Positions 16,888-23,937 of a DNA stretch of 46,840 nucleotides are shown in pieces; position 1 is the stretch's first letter, and every line of letters begins with the position of its first letter. The DNA is from Ralstonia sp. TCR112 (GTDB lineage Bacteria > Pseudomonadota > Gammaproteobacteria > Burkholderiales > Burkholderiaceae). Position numbers and translations under genes: made by a program. The notes beneath the pieces are model-generated. The model was not told the DNA's origin. It saw nothing but the letters and a program-made list of their open reading frames with translations, and did no database searches. The stretch spans positions 1 through 46,840 of the forward strand of contig NZ_VOSS01000063.1 of assembly GCF_007997035.1 (NCBI RefSeq), in the 5' to 3' direction.

Positions 16888-17947
16888 GTTGGGCTTCCGT
16901 GGGAACCGGCTTGAGCATGGCGACAGGCGCGTCGGCCAGTTCAGCGGCGGCGCGGCGTGCGAGCACACGGCGGATACGCGTGATGCCGATGTCGTGCTGA
17001 TACAGCGTCTCGTGCTCGCGCGCTTCGGGTGCCATCGACTCCAGCACGACGCGGTCCTGTTCCAGCACATCCCAGTGCAGGCCTTCGAGGCGATTGCGAT
17101 ACAGGAAGCGCCACACGTCGCGCTGCCAACCCTGCACGTGGCGCGTGCGCCAGAAGTAGACGATGCAGTGCTCTTCATCGACCGGCGTCACGATGCCGAT
17201 GATGGTGAACGGCCCGCCCGGGCCGACCTTCGGTTGATACGGAATCGACAGGCGCAGCCACATCGTGCCGGTCTCGCCAAACTCGGTCCAATCGAAGTTC
17301 ACGCCGCGCTGGCCGGTCTTCTGGAACATGATCCCGTGGTCGGTTTCAACCACTTCCATCACGGCCTTCTTCTCGCCGCTGGCCATCGAGTGCGACACGG
17401 CGTGCAGGTAGGCGCCGTGCATCGGGTCCATGACGTTGTCGATGGCATAGCGGTAGTTGACGTTCCAATGCGCGAAGCAGAGGAAGTGGCTGTGCTCGTC
17501 GCTGGTCAGCTCTTCAGGCAAGCGCAGCGTGCCGACCGCGTCGTCGAACTCGGAGGGGGCCTTGTCGCCAAACCACAGGAAGATGGCGCCGGCGCGTTCC
17601 TGCACCGGGTAGCTGCGCACGCAGGTCTTGCCTTCCATGGGGCAAGCGTCAACGGCTGGCACGCTGGTCACCGTACCTTGGCCGTTCACTTCAACGCCGT
17701 GGTACCAGCAAGCCACGTGGTCGCCCAGGTTCCAACCCATCGACAGGCGCGCACCACGATGCGGGCAGCGGTCTTCCAGCGCATGCACCTGGCCGGCGGT
17801 GTCACGCCACAACACGATGTTCTGGCTCAGACGCGTGATGCCCACCGGCGCGTTTTTCACATTCCACGACGCCGCCACCGGATACCAGTAGTTGCGCAGA
17901 CCGGTGTTGATGCGCGCTTCCTTCTGCGCTTCCTTGTTGCCTTCCAT
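16880..17947 (-). CDS. Rieske non-heme iron oxygenase, alpha subunit
   Basis: 355 residues. The Rieske cluster site is C61-x-H63 (CPHRGARLSMG) and C80-x-x-H83 (CWYHG). The mononuclear iron site is NVMDPMHGAYLH with H177 and H182, preceded by the bridging Asp at 174. Size and single-subunit layout resemble phthalate-4,5-dioxygenase or vanillate-demethylase-type (class IA) oxygenases, which pair with a PDR reductase, present here at 6948-7898. It would start the pathway by hydroxylation, dihydroxylation or demethylation of the aromatic ring. The start at 17947 has AGAGG at good spacing. No beta subunit is encoded nearby, in keeping with the alpha-only type. The substrate is unknown. Confidence 0.93.
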   Translation of the reverse strand: MEGNKEAQKEARINTGLRNYWYPVAASWNVKNAPVGITRLSQNIVLWRDTAGQVHALEDRCPHRGARLSMGWNLGDHVACWYHGVEVNGQGTVTSVPAVDACPMEGKTCVRSYPVQERAGAIFLWFGDKAPSEFDDAVGTLRLPEELTSDEHSHFLCFAHWNVNYRYAIDNVMDPMHGAYLHAVSHSMASGEKKAVMEVVETDHGIMFQKTGQRGVNFDWTEFGETGTMWLRLSIPYQPKVGPGGPFTIIGIVTPVDEEHCIVYFWRTRHVQGWQRDVWRFLYRNRLEGLHWDVLEQDRVVLESMAPEAREHETLYQHDIGITRIRRVLARRAAAELADAPVAMLKPVPTEAQHA

Positions 17948-18026
17948 TGCTTGCCTCTTCTGATGGGTTGAGCCGTGCGCCTCTGCGGGCAATGCGGCGT
18001 CGAATCGTGTTGGAACCGGCCTCGAC

Positions 18027-18332
18027 TCAGGCGCCCAGGCGGCGCATCTCGGCCAGGAAGGTGTCTTCCGTCCAGGTCTCGCCACCGGCCGCATTGCGCG
18101 GGCCGCGCTCGTTCAGCACGGCGACGATGTCGGCCGGCGTTTGCGCGCCGCCCAGGAATGCCGCTTCCAGCGAATCGGCCAGTTGGTTCTCATAGGCGGT
18201 CGGCTCGGCGGCGCGTGTTTGCCACACCAGATTGGCGACGTGGCCGGGGCGCTCGACACGGCCCTTGCCAGCGACGTTGTTCGGAGAAATGGGCTCCCAC
18301 GGAGCGAGGTCGGGGTTGTATTGCGATTGCAT
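18027..18332 (-). CDS. Small protein with recombinase-like HTH domain
   Basis: About 101 residues from the ATG at 18332, which has GGAG nine bases upstream; GTG/ATG codons at 18350 and 18347 have no ribosome site. Visible blocks: SQYNPDLAPWEPISPNN, then a basic stretch, a helix ENQLADSLEAAFLGGAQTPADIV, and a C-terminal GGETWTEDTFLAEMRRLG. I recall proteins of this appearance annotated as having a recombinase-like helix-turn-helix domain and lying next to Rieske oxygenases. It is the first gene of the operon, 79 bases before the Rieske gene. Whether it is a DNA-binding protein or an oxygenase partner is not known; the consistent pairing favours the latter (inference). Confidence 0.75.
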   Translation of the reverse strand: MQSQYNPDLAPWEPISPNNVAGKGRVERPGHVANLVWQTRAAEPTAYENQLADSLEAAFLGGAQTPADIVAVLNERGPRNAAGGETWTEDTFLAEMRRLGA

Positions 18333-18359
18333 TTCTGTCGACTCCATCACGTTTCGCTT

Positions 18360-18375
18360 GTTTTACCTATGAAAC
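18360..18375. promoter_or_regulatory. IclR-like operator of the catabolic operon
   Basis: On the minus strand the sequence is GTTTCATAGGTAAAAC, which shares the pattern GTTTC-[AG]-TA-[GT]-G-[CT]-[AG]-AAAC with the porin palindrome at 6857-6872. An outer CGTTTC/GAAACG pair (18350-18355 and 18371-18376 on the plus strand) adds symmetry. It lies 28-43 bases before the first start codon of the operon, where a repressor would block transcription. The remainder of 18333-18647 shows no gene; an Arg/Gly-rich frame at 18432-18635 has no ribosome site. Confidence 0.5.
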
Positions 18376-18647
18376 GTCTGTTAATATCTGGAACACAGGT
18401 GCAACTATAGACCGCGTCTTCGAAATCGCAGATGCGGGATTACCCTATGGTTTGCGAAAAAATGGGTCGGCAGGGGGCGGCCGATCCGCCGGATCGCGCA
18501 ATGGGCCTAGGCCTTCGTGTCGCGCGCGGCACCACCACCGTCGAGCTCAAAGGTCGGAACGATGAGCACATCCGCTACGGCGCCGAAGGCGGTAGCGATT
18601 GGAACCGCTTCGACGTGCCGAAATTCGATTGTTGATGCCGGAACGGC

Positions 18648-19115
18648 TCAGAACAATTTGCGATAAACCACGAAGCCCGACTTGTCCGCCAACGTGTCAT
18701 ACAGCCGCATGGCGGTCGTGTTGGTTTCGTGCGTCTGCCAATAGACGCGCGGCAAACCATCGGCCTGCGCGCGACGGTAGACCGCTTCGATCAAGGCCCG
18801 GCCCACGCCCTGCCCGCGCGCGGCCTGCGCCGTAAACAGATCCTGCAAATAGCAGCTCATGCCGATTTGCGTGGTGCTGCGATGGTAGAGGAAATGCACG
18901 ATGCCGAGCAGCTCACCGCCACGTTCGGCCACCAGCGCGTAGACGCGCTCCGCTTCGTCGAAGAAGCGCTGCCAAGTCGTCTGCGTGACGATGTCGGGCA
19001 ACGCTGTCTCGCCCGCACGTCCGTAGAAGGCGTTGTAGCCATCCCAGAGCGGTTTCCACGCGGCAAAGTCGTCTTGGCGGATGGGGCGGATGTGGAGGTC
19101 GGCAGGTGCTGGCAT
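18648..19115 (-). CDS. GNAT-family N-acetyltransferase
   Basis: 155 residues. The GNAT core is clear: LHIRPIRQDDFAAWKPLWDG at the start, the beta4 strand SCYLQDLFTAQ, the acetyl-CoA pyrophosphate loop ARGQGVGRALIEAV, then RVYWQTHETNTTAMRLYDTLA and the terminal FVVYRKLF. The sequence resembles the diamine/amino-acid acetyltransferase-like branch, but the acceptor cannot be predicted. I start at the ATG at 19115, where the conserved domain begins; the longer frame to 19391 overlaps the neighbouring gene. The ribosome site is poor. It lies 79 bases downstream of the 327-aa orphan gene on the same strand. Confidence 0.85.
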   Translation of the reverse strand: MPAPADLHIRPIRQDDFAAWKPLWDGYNAFYGRAGETALPDIVTQTTWQRFFDEAERVYALVAERGGELLGIVHFLYHRSTTQIGMSCYLQDLFTAQAARGQGVGRALIEAVYRRAQADGLPRVYWQTHETNTTAMRLYDTLADKSGFVVYRKLF

Positions 19116-19194
19116 GGTGAGCTGGACGGGTGGCAACGCTCCGGCATTCTGCCAGCCGGCTGTCGCACGTGCAGCCGGCTTTCCTGCTGACGGC

Positions 19195-20178
19195 TTAACG
19201 AACGCCGAGCGCCGAAAGGTCGACGCCGTCCTGCAACAACTCGTCCTGAACCTTGTGCCGGGCCGCGTCGTTCGGGGAGCCGTAGCCGAAGATGGTATGC
19301 AGCCCCGGCGGTATGTGCTGCTGCACAAATGCCTGTGTGTGCTGGTCCGCTGCATCCAGCGCGCTCGTCTTGTACAGGTAAGAGAAATCACGGTCGGCGT
19401 TGAGCAGTGCCGTCGACGTGTCGTTGGCGGCGTCCAGAACGCGCGCGGCGTCGCTCACGCGGTTCATGCCGCCGACCAGCTCTGTCTGCAGTCGCTGCGC
19501 ATTCGCCTGCCGCTGCGGCGCATTGACCGGTAAGCCAGCCTCGCGCAGCGCCTGTGCCGCGGCGGCGGCATCGATGAACTGCCCGGTCACGACGCTGATT
19601 GTCTGTGCAGCACAGTCAGCGTCCGCTCCGGGGTTGCCGCCACGGCCGAACGCTTCCTTAACCGGGTCGGCAATTTTCTGGGCCGCAGCCGCCTCGCTCT
19701 GGTGGTACTCCAGGTACTGACCCCAGTCGGTCCGAGAAGAGTCGCCCGAGTACACCTCAATGTTGGCGTCCTGTACCGTGCGGCTGGTAGCACCGATCTT
19801 CTTGGCGACGTCATCCACGAGGGCTTTGATGCCGCTCTTGCCAACGTCACCCAACACACCGTCTTCCAGATACGAGTCAAGGTTGCGTAGCGCGACCGTG
19901 GCGCCCTGCTCGTCGACCATTGCGTGGCCCACTCGCGTGCGCGCCGCGTCAATATCCGCGTCGCTCGGATCAGCCGGCAGATTCAGGCGATGCTGATCCC
20001 ACCATTGCGCGTTGTCGTCTTTGGTGGCCCGGCTGGCCACGAGCAGATCCTGCACAGTCACCGTTGGCGAGGCGGCCTCATTCACAAACTTCTTCAGTGT
20101 CGCCAGGCAATCCTGAATGCTGGGCCGCGTTTGCACTTCGCGATACCCAGGGCCATGGCCGTCGATCGTCATCGTCAT
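19195..20178 (-). CDS. Hypothetical protein (327 aa), no family recognised
   Basis: 327 residues with normal codon use and a good ribosome site (AAGGAA, spacing 5) before the ATG at 20178. There is no signal peptide and no membrane segment. The protein is hydrophilic and mainly helical, rich in Asp, Ala, Gln and Thr, with three Cys. The C-terminal 110 residues are strongly amphipathic helical (NAQRLQTELVGGMNRVSDAA). The N-terminus (MTMTIDGHGPGYREVQTRP) is polar and Thr-rich, the kind of leader seen in some secreted effectors, but I find no hrpII/PIP-like box upstream, so a type III effector call is not supported. Function unknown; probably cytoplasmic or exported by a non-Sec route. Confidence 0.7.
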   Translation of the reverse strand: MTMTIDGHGPGYREVQTRPSIQDCLATLKKFVNEAASPTVTVQDLLVASRATKDDNAQWWDQHRLNLPADPSDADIDAARTRVGHAMVDEQGATVALRNLDSYLEDGVLGDVGKSGIKALVDDVAKKIGATSRTVQDANIEVYSGDSSRTDWGQYLEYHQSEAAAAQKIADPVKEAFGRGGNPGADADCAAQTISVVTGQFIDAAAAAQALREAGLPVNAPQRQANAQRLQTELVGGMNRVSDAARVLDAANDTSTALLNADRDFSYLYKTSALDAADQHTQAFVQQHIPPGLHTIFGYGSPNDAARHKVQDELLQDGVDLSALGVR

Positions 20179-20366
20179 GCTGTTTCCTTAGCGTTGAGAA
20201 TCGGACCAGCCTAACGGCACTACGCGCTGATGTTGACTACGTCTACTCGTGTCTCTTCGCCCGGCGGCAGCCATGCAGCGTGCGCGCCATGCCCGGAACC
20301 TAGGGATTGTCCGTAGAAGGCCAGTCGCCGGAAGAAAGTTTGCTGAAAGCATCGACCCTCTACAGT

Positions 20367-20562
20367 GCGCTCCATGGCCCGGTCACGACCCGGTATCGGG
20401 CAGTGCGATCTCCACGCACATCGGCGTCACCACGATAAGGGTCGGGTGTTGTACCGGCCGCATCGCCGGACTCTACGGGATGTCAGTCCGGCGTCCGTTT
20501 CCATCGGTCTTTCCTGCTGTCAACCTTGCGCCCACCGTCCTCCCGGTGGGCTGTTTTCTTTT
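20367..20562 (+). ncRNA. Candidate intergenic small RNA
   Basis: The 383-base gap between two minus-strand genes (20179-20561) contains, on the plus strand, a perfect 9-bp hairpin (CGCCGGACT 20464-20472, AGTCCGGCG 20485-20493, 12-base loop) followed by a strong intrinsic terminator (20530-20562). No convincing ORF ends before the terminator; frames there read straight through it. A plus-strand terminator with no plus-strand gene upstream implies a non-coding transcript. A possible but weak promoter is TTTGCT (20339-20344) with TACAGT (20361-20366), spacing 16. The 5' end is therefore approximate. It matches no Rfam class I can name. Confidence 0.35.
20530..20562 (+). terminator. Rho-independent terminator on the plus strand
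   Basis: GCCCACCG (20530-20537) and CGGTGGGC (20544-20551) form a perfect 8-bp stem with a 6-base loop, followed by TGTTTTCTTTT. The reverse orientation has only an interrupted A/G tract, so it works on the plus strand. It ends at the stop codon of the convergent DUF2798 gene. Confidence 0.75.
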
Positions 20563-20813
20563 CAAGGCTGCACCGGATTGGGCACCACGAGGCGCTGTGT
20601 CAGCCGCTGCACCACCGGCGCGGCAACCAGCACGATGGTGAAGGCCGCCGGCCAGGCGAGCACGAAGGCATGCGCCCAGCGGGCAAGAAAGTCGGGGCTG
20701 ATACCGGCGTTGATCCAGCCGATCCAGCCCGTCATCAACAGCGACATCAGACCCGACATCAGCCAGGCAAAAATGACGCGCAGACGTGTGGCAGTGGAAA
20801 CGGGTGTCGACAT
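20562..20813 (-). CDS. DUF2798 family small membrane protein
   Basis: 83 residues with two membrane segments: RVIFAWLMSGLMSLLMTGWIGWI (about 12-35) and HAFVLAWPAAFTIVLVAAPVV (about 48-68). This is the typical DUF2798 arrangement with the conserved RW..AF...WP block. Role unknown; an inner-membrane protein. The ATG at 20813 has AAGGAG eight bases upstream. It is divergent from the LysR gene across a 106-base promoter region, so it is the likely target of that regulator, a common arrangement for LysR pairs. Confidence 0.8.
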   Translation of the reverse strand: MSTPVSTATRLRVIFAWLMSGLMSLLMTGWIGWINAGISPDFLARWAHAFVLAWPAAFTIVLVAAPVVQRLTQRLVVPNPVQP

Positions 20814-20902
20814 GGCGGTTCTCCTTGCAAGCCATCAAATGTGATTGACGGTATGCTAGACAACCGCGTTTCAAGAAACTATAGACGTTTATTGAAACTT
20901 AA

Positions 20903-20918
20903 ATTCCATAAATGGAAT
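20903..20918. promoter_or_regulatory. Palindrome abutting the LysR start codon
   Basis: ATTCCAT-AA-ATGGAAT has perfect 7-base arms and ends two bases before the LysR ATG (20920). Just upstream are GTTTCAAGAAAC (20867-20878) and GTTTATTGAAAC, both dyad-symmetric and AT-rich. Such symmetric elements between divergent genes are typical of LysR operator regions. The position over the ribosome site suggests autorepression. Confidence 0.45.
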
Positions 20919-20919
20919 C

Positions 20920-21840
20920 ATGCTCGACGATCTGGCCCTTTTTGTTTCCATCGTGGACCACGGCAGCCTGCAGGCCGCAGCGCGTCACGCCAACCTGCCG
21001 CCCGCCACGCTGACACGACGCCTGCAGAAGCTGGAGGCTTCGCTGGGCTGCCAGCTTCTGCTGCGCAGCGCCCGCAGCCTCAAGCCAACGCCGGAGGGGC
21101 AGCTCTACTACGAGCAGTGCCGCCCGCTGCTGACCGCGCTTGCGCAAACCACGGCCACGCTTGACGACGATCTCAACCAGGTCAAGGGCACGCTGCGGGT
21201 GCTCGCGCCGCTGAACCTGTCGCGCGGGCTGCTCGCACCCGCCTATGCAAGTTTCATGGCGACATGGCCGGAGATCCGCCTGGAGCTATCGCTCAGCAAT
21301 AGCAATGAAGACGTGTGGCGGCATGGCGCCGATCTGGCCATCCGCGTCGGCCAGCAGGACGACCCGAAGCTGCGGCAGCGGCGGCTTGGTGTGATCGGGA
21401 TGGTGCTGGTGGCGTCGCCTGCGTACGTGGCAGAGCATGGCGCGCCGACCCATCCGCATGACCTCCAGGCGCATCGCTTGTTGGTGTCGTCGCCGCTGTC
21501 GACATGGCGCTTCACCTCACCCGATGGCGAGGAAACCATCGAACTGCAGCCCCATGGACGCTGCGACCTGAACGACATCGAACTGGGCGTGACATTGGCC
21601 GAAACAGGCCTCGGCCTGCTGTACTGCCCGCACACGCTTTGCCACCAGGCGCTGGAGTCAGGCAGGCTGGTTCGGCTGCTGCCGGAATGGCGGACACCAC
21701 AGCGACCCATCTACGCGGTGTGGCCGCAGCAACAGCTGCCACGCAAGGTGCGGACGCTGCTGGAGCATCTGGCGGCCTTCACGGCAGCGACACCACTGCT
21801 GCAGGCCGAACCCGCCCCGAGTGCCTCAGGCACTGCTTGA
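20920..21840 (+). CDS. LysR-family transcriptional regulator
   Basis: 306 residues. The N-terminal winged HTH (1-60) reads LDDLALFVSIVDHGSLQAAA, then LTRRLQKLEASLGCQLLLRS. The C-terminal half is the periplasmic-binding-like effector domain (residues 90-290), with the DLAIRVGQQDDPKL and GVTLAETGLGLLYCP segments typical of the CrgA/DsdC-like (PBP2_CrgA) subgroup. It probably controls the divergent DUF2798 gene and itself through palindromes in the 106-base interval. The alpha/beta-hydrolase gene 81 bases downstream could be a target as well. The ligand is unknown. Confidence 0.92.
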   Translation: MLDDLALFVSIVDHGSLQAAARHANLPPATLTRRLQKLEASLGCQLLLRSARSLKPTPEGQLYYEQCRPLLTALAQTTATLDDDLNQVKGTLRVLAPLNLSRGLLAPAYASFMATWPEIRLELSLSNSNEDVWRHGADLAIRVGQQDDPKLRQRRLGVIGMVLVASPAYVAEHGAPTHPHDLQAHRLLVSSPLSTWRFTSPDGEETIELQPHGRCDLNDIELGVTLAETGLGLLYCPHTLCHQALESGRLVRLLPEWRTPQRPIYAVWPQQQLPRKVRTLLEHLAAFTAATPLLQAEPAPSASGTA

Positions 21841-21921
21841 AACGGGTAAAAACACGCGTTGCCGCCTCAGCCGATCGCCCCGTAGGCTGGAGACTCCCGC
21901 GCCAATTTCACTGGAGACCCG

Positions 21922-22872
21922 ATGCACAGCAGCCACGTGGTGCGCTCCGGCGGCCTTCGCCTGCATGCCCGAATGACCCTGCCTGCCGACGCGTCTGCAC
22001 GGCAGCGTCCCGCCATCGTTCTCGTGCATGGTTATCCGGATGACAGTTCCGTCTGGCACGGCGTGCGCGATACCCTGGCGCGCGACCGCAGGGTGGTGAC
22101 CTTCGACGTGCGTGGGGCGGGGCTCTCGGACGCTCCCGCAGACACCACCGGTTATCGCATCCCGCAGTTTGTCGACGACCTTGCCGCCGTGGCCGACGCG
22201 CTGCTGCCCGGCGAGCGCTTTCATCTGGTCGGACACGACTGGGGCTCCATCCACAGCTGGGAGTCGGTGACGACCGATCGGCTGCGCGGGCGCATCGCGT
22301 CGTACACGTCAATCTCGGGCCCGTGCCTGGACCACGTCGGCCACTGGTTGCGCGCGCAGCTCGATGCCGGCACATGGGCCGCCAAACGTGCGGTGTGGAA
22401 GCAGCGGCTGCAATCCTGGTATGTGGGGTATTTCCACTTGCCGCTGGTGCCGGAATGGTCGTGGCGGCTGTGGGTCGCGCGCGCCTGGCCGTGGTGGCTG
22501 CACAAGACGGAAGGCATCCGCATCGAGGCCCAGCGACCGACGCTTGTGCGGGATGCCTGCAACGGCGTGCGGATGTATCGCGCGAATTTTCGGGAGCGCC
22601 TCGCCCGCCCCCAGCCACGTGCGCCGCATGCCCCCGTGCAGTTGATCGTGCCCACGCGCGATCGCTACGTGAGCGCCGCCGTGACGCGCGCTGTGGAAGC
22701 CTGGGTATCGCACTACTGGCGCCACGAGGTCGACGCCGGCCACTGGCTGCCTCTGTGTCGCCCCGACTGGGTGGCGGACTGCATTCGCTGCTTTACCGAC
22801 TACGTCGACTCAGGCCACGAGCCAGCTGAACTGCAGCAGGCCCGCGTGGCCGGGACGCTGGCACCGGGCTGA
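21922..22872 (+). CDS. Alpha/beta hydrolase with Asp nucleophile (epoxide hydrolase-like)
   Basis: 316 residues. Motifs: oxyanion HGYPDDSSVWHG (HGxP, typical of epoxide hydrolases), FDVRGAGLSD, and nucleophile elbow GHDWGSIHSW in which Asp replaces Ser. A cap domain rich in Trp follows (about 130-210), then catalytic His in VDAGHWLPLCRPD. Asp nucleophiles are used by soluble epoxide hydrolases and haloalkane dehalogenases. The C-terminal PTRDRYVSAAV supplies the acid. The start at 21922 has TGGAGA seven bases upstream. Annotated homologues are sometimes given as the hydrolase part of SDR fusions; here it is free-standing. Substrate unknown. Confidence 0.85.
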   Translation: MHSSHVVRSGGLRLHARMTLPADASARQRPAIVLVHGYPDDSSVWHGVRDTLARDRRVVTFDVRGAGLSDAPADTTGYRIPQFVDDLAAVADALLPGERFHLVGHDWGSIHSWESVTTDRLRGRIASYTSISGPCLDHVGHWLRAQLDAGTWAAKRAVWKQRLQSWYVGYFHLPLVPEWSWRLWVARAWPWWLHKTEGIRIEAQRPTLVRDACNGVRMYRANFRERLARPQPRAPHAPVQLIVPTRDRYVSAAVTRAVEAWVSHYWRHEVDAGHWLPLCRPDWVADCIRCFTDYVDSGHEPAELQQARVAGTLAPG

Positions 22873-22912
22873 CGCCACTAGAGCCACTAGAGGATTGCGC
22901 CCAACGCAAACG

Positions 22913-22940
22913 TTGACGCGCGTGTAACACACTGTAATCA
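22913..22940 (+). promoter_or_regulatory. Sigma70-like promoter
   Basis: TTGACG (22913-22918) and TAATCA (22935-22940), spacing 16, precede the 74-aa gene by 112 bases. Just upstream is a perfect 9-base tandem duplication, GCCACTAGA twice (22874-22891), with two rare CTAG sites. Confidence 0.45.
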
Positions 22941-23052
22941 TCGTCCGCCACCACGCTGACGGCGCGCCATGACCTGGCGCCCGGACGGCTCGAGCCGCCG
23001 CTTCGCGCAAACCGCGTTGCCGGCCATCGATACAAGAAACAGGGACAAGACA

Positions 23053-23277
23053 ATGAAAAGCAAGGTCGTGGTGTACGGCCCGCTCTACGGGAAGTGGTAC
23101 GCAATCCTGGTCAACGACGGCGTGGCCGCCGAATCCAACCAGTTCGGCTCGTACGAAGCCGCCATGGGTTTCGCGTCACGCCGGTATCCGGAGCTTGAGC
23201 AGGAACGCCAGCCTTACGCGCGAGGCCGTGAAGAAAGTGAGGACGGAAGCGACAGCCGGGAACCCGCGCCGATCTGA
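23053..23277 (+). CDS. Small conserved-looking hypothetical protein (74 aa)
   Basis: 74 residues from the ATG at 23053, with AGGGA about nine bases upstream. The N-terminal 45 residues form a compact alpha/beta pattern (KVVVYGPLYGKWYAILVNDG, then FGSYEAAMGFASRRYPELE), like small DUF domains in Burkholderiales. The tail is charged and disordered (REESEDGSDSREPAPI). There is no signal peptide and no known function. The in-frame codons upstream to 22969 look non-coding. The promoter at 22913-22940 supports separate transcription. Confidence 0.65.
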   Translation: MKSKVVVYGPLYGKWYAILVNDGVAAESNQFGSYEAAMGFASRRYPELEQERQPYARGREESEDGSDSREPAPI

Positions 23278-23317
23278 CCACGCCGCGGCATTGACGCCGC
23301 CCAGGTTTGTCACGACG

Positions 23318-23872
23318 TTAGCGGCCCGCCCCGCAGAAGCGGCCGGCGATCCATTCGAACACGCTGCCTTCGCGCAGCGAGCGGCTTTGCGCTTCGTCGC
23401 CGTAGTGGATCTGGTAAAGCGGCTTGCCGGTGGCATTGCGCGCGCGATAGAGCGTTTGCGCAATCACCGTATAGCTATGTCGCGCGCAATCGAGCACCAC
23501 CTGTTTAACCGAGGAGCGAATCGGCTGCCCATCAGCCGTCTTGATCGTAAAGTCGGGCAGCACGTTGCGCAGCAACCGGAAATGCACGGTGTGCGAATTG
23601 GCATCCGTCTCGGCGCCGGGCTCCGGCTTGACCGATTGCCGGTCGATATACGAAACGATGCCGTTGATGCTCTCGAAGCGGCGCCACCGGGAATCGGCGC
23701 GGGCTGATTCCAGGGCGGGTGCCGCATCGCCCGAAACGGCTTGCGCGGCCCCCGTCGGCACAGCGGCCGACGCAGAAATGGTTTGTGCGGATACGGGCAT
23801 CGCTGCCCACTGCGCGGCAACCAGAGCGGTCGCCGCGATGGCGCTTTGCCAGCGCCAGCCTCCTGTTTTCAT
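23318..23872 (-). CDS. Surface-adhesin E-like periplasmic protein
   Basis: 184 residues. Signal peptide region about 1-29 (IAATALVAAQWAAMPVSAQ). A low-complexity Ala-rich linker follows to about residue 60, then a domain of about 110 residues: RWRRFESINGIVSYIDRQS, VKQVVLDCARHSYTVIAQ and the terminal VFEWIAGRFCGAG, with two Cys placed to form a disulphide. This fits the adhesin-E-like domain common in beta- and gammaproteobacterial exported proteins; most are not proven adhesins. It is transcribed alone, 65 bases upstream of the convergent-side aminotransferase stop. Location periplasm or outer surface. Confidence 0.75.
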   Translation of the reverse strand: MKTGGWRWQSAIAATALVAAQWAAMPVSAQTISASAAVPTGAAQAVSGDAAPALESARADSRWRRFESINGIVSYIDRQSVKPEPGAETDANSHTVHFRLLRNVLPDFTIKTADGQPIRSSVKQVVLDCARHSYTVIAQTLYRARNATGKPLYQIHYGDEAQSRSLREGSVFEWIAGRFCGAGR

Positions 23873-23937
23873 GGGATGTCTCGCCTTGCTACAAAAACTT
23901 AGCGGGCGATTTTACCGTGCTGGCGCAACCGCCTACG

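Noticed and set aside
18432-18635. 67-codon plus-strand ORF
   Set aside because: No ribosome site, Arg/Gly/Asp-rich composition, and it lies upstream of a divergent promoter region.
19195-20178. Type III effector call for the 327-aa orphan
   Set aside because: No TTCG-N16-TTCG box upstream and no effector motif; only a polar N-terminus, which is insufficient.
20249-20641. 130-codon plus-strand ORF
   Set aside because: It reads through a strong terminator and into the antisense of the DUF2798 gene; composition is Ala/Pro/Arg-rich.
22874-22891. Tandem 9-base duplication as a mobile-element scar
   Set aside because: GCCACTAGA is directly doubled with nothing between or beside it that resembles an insertion; likely replication slippage.
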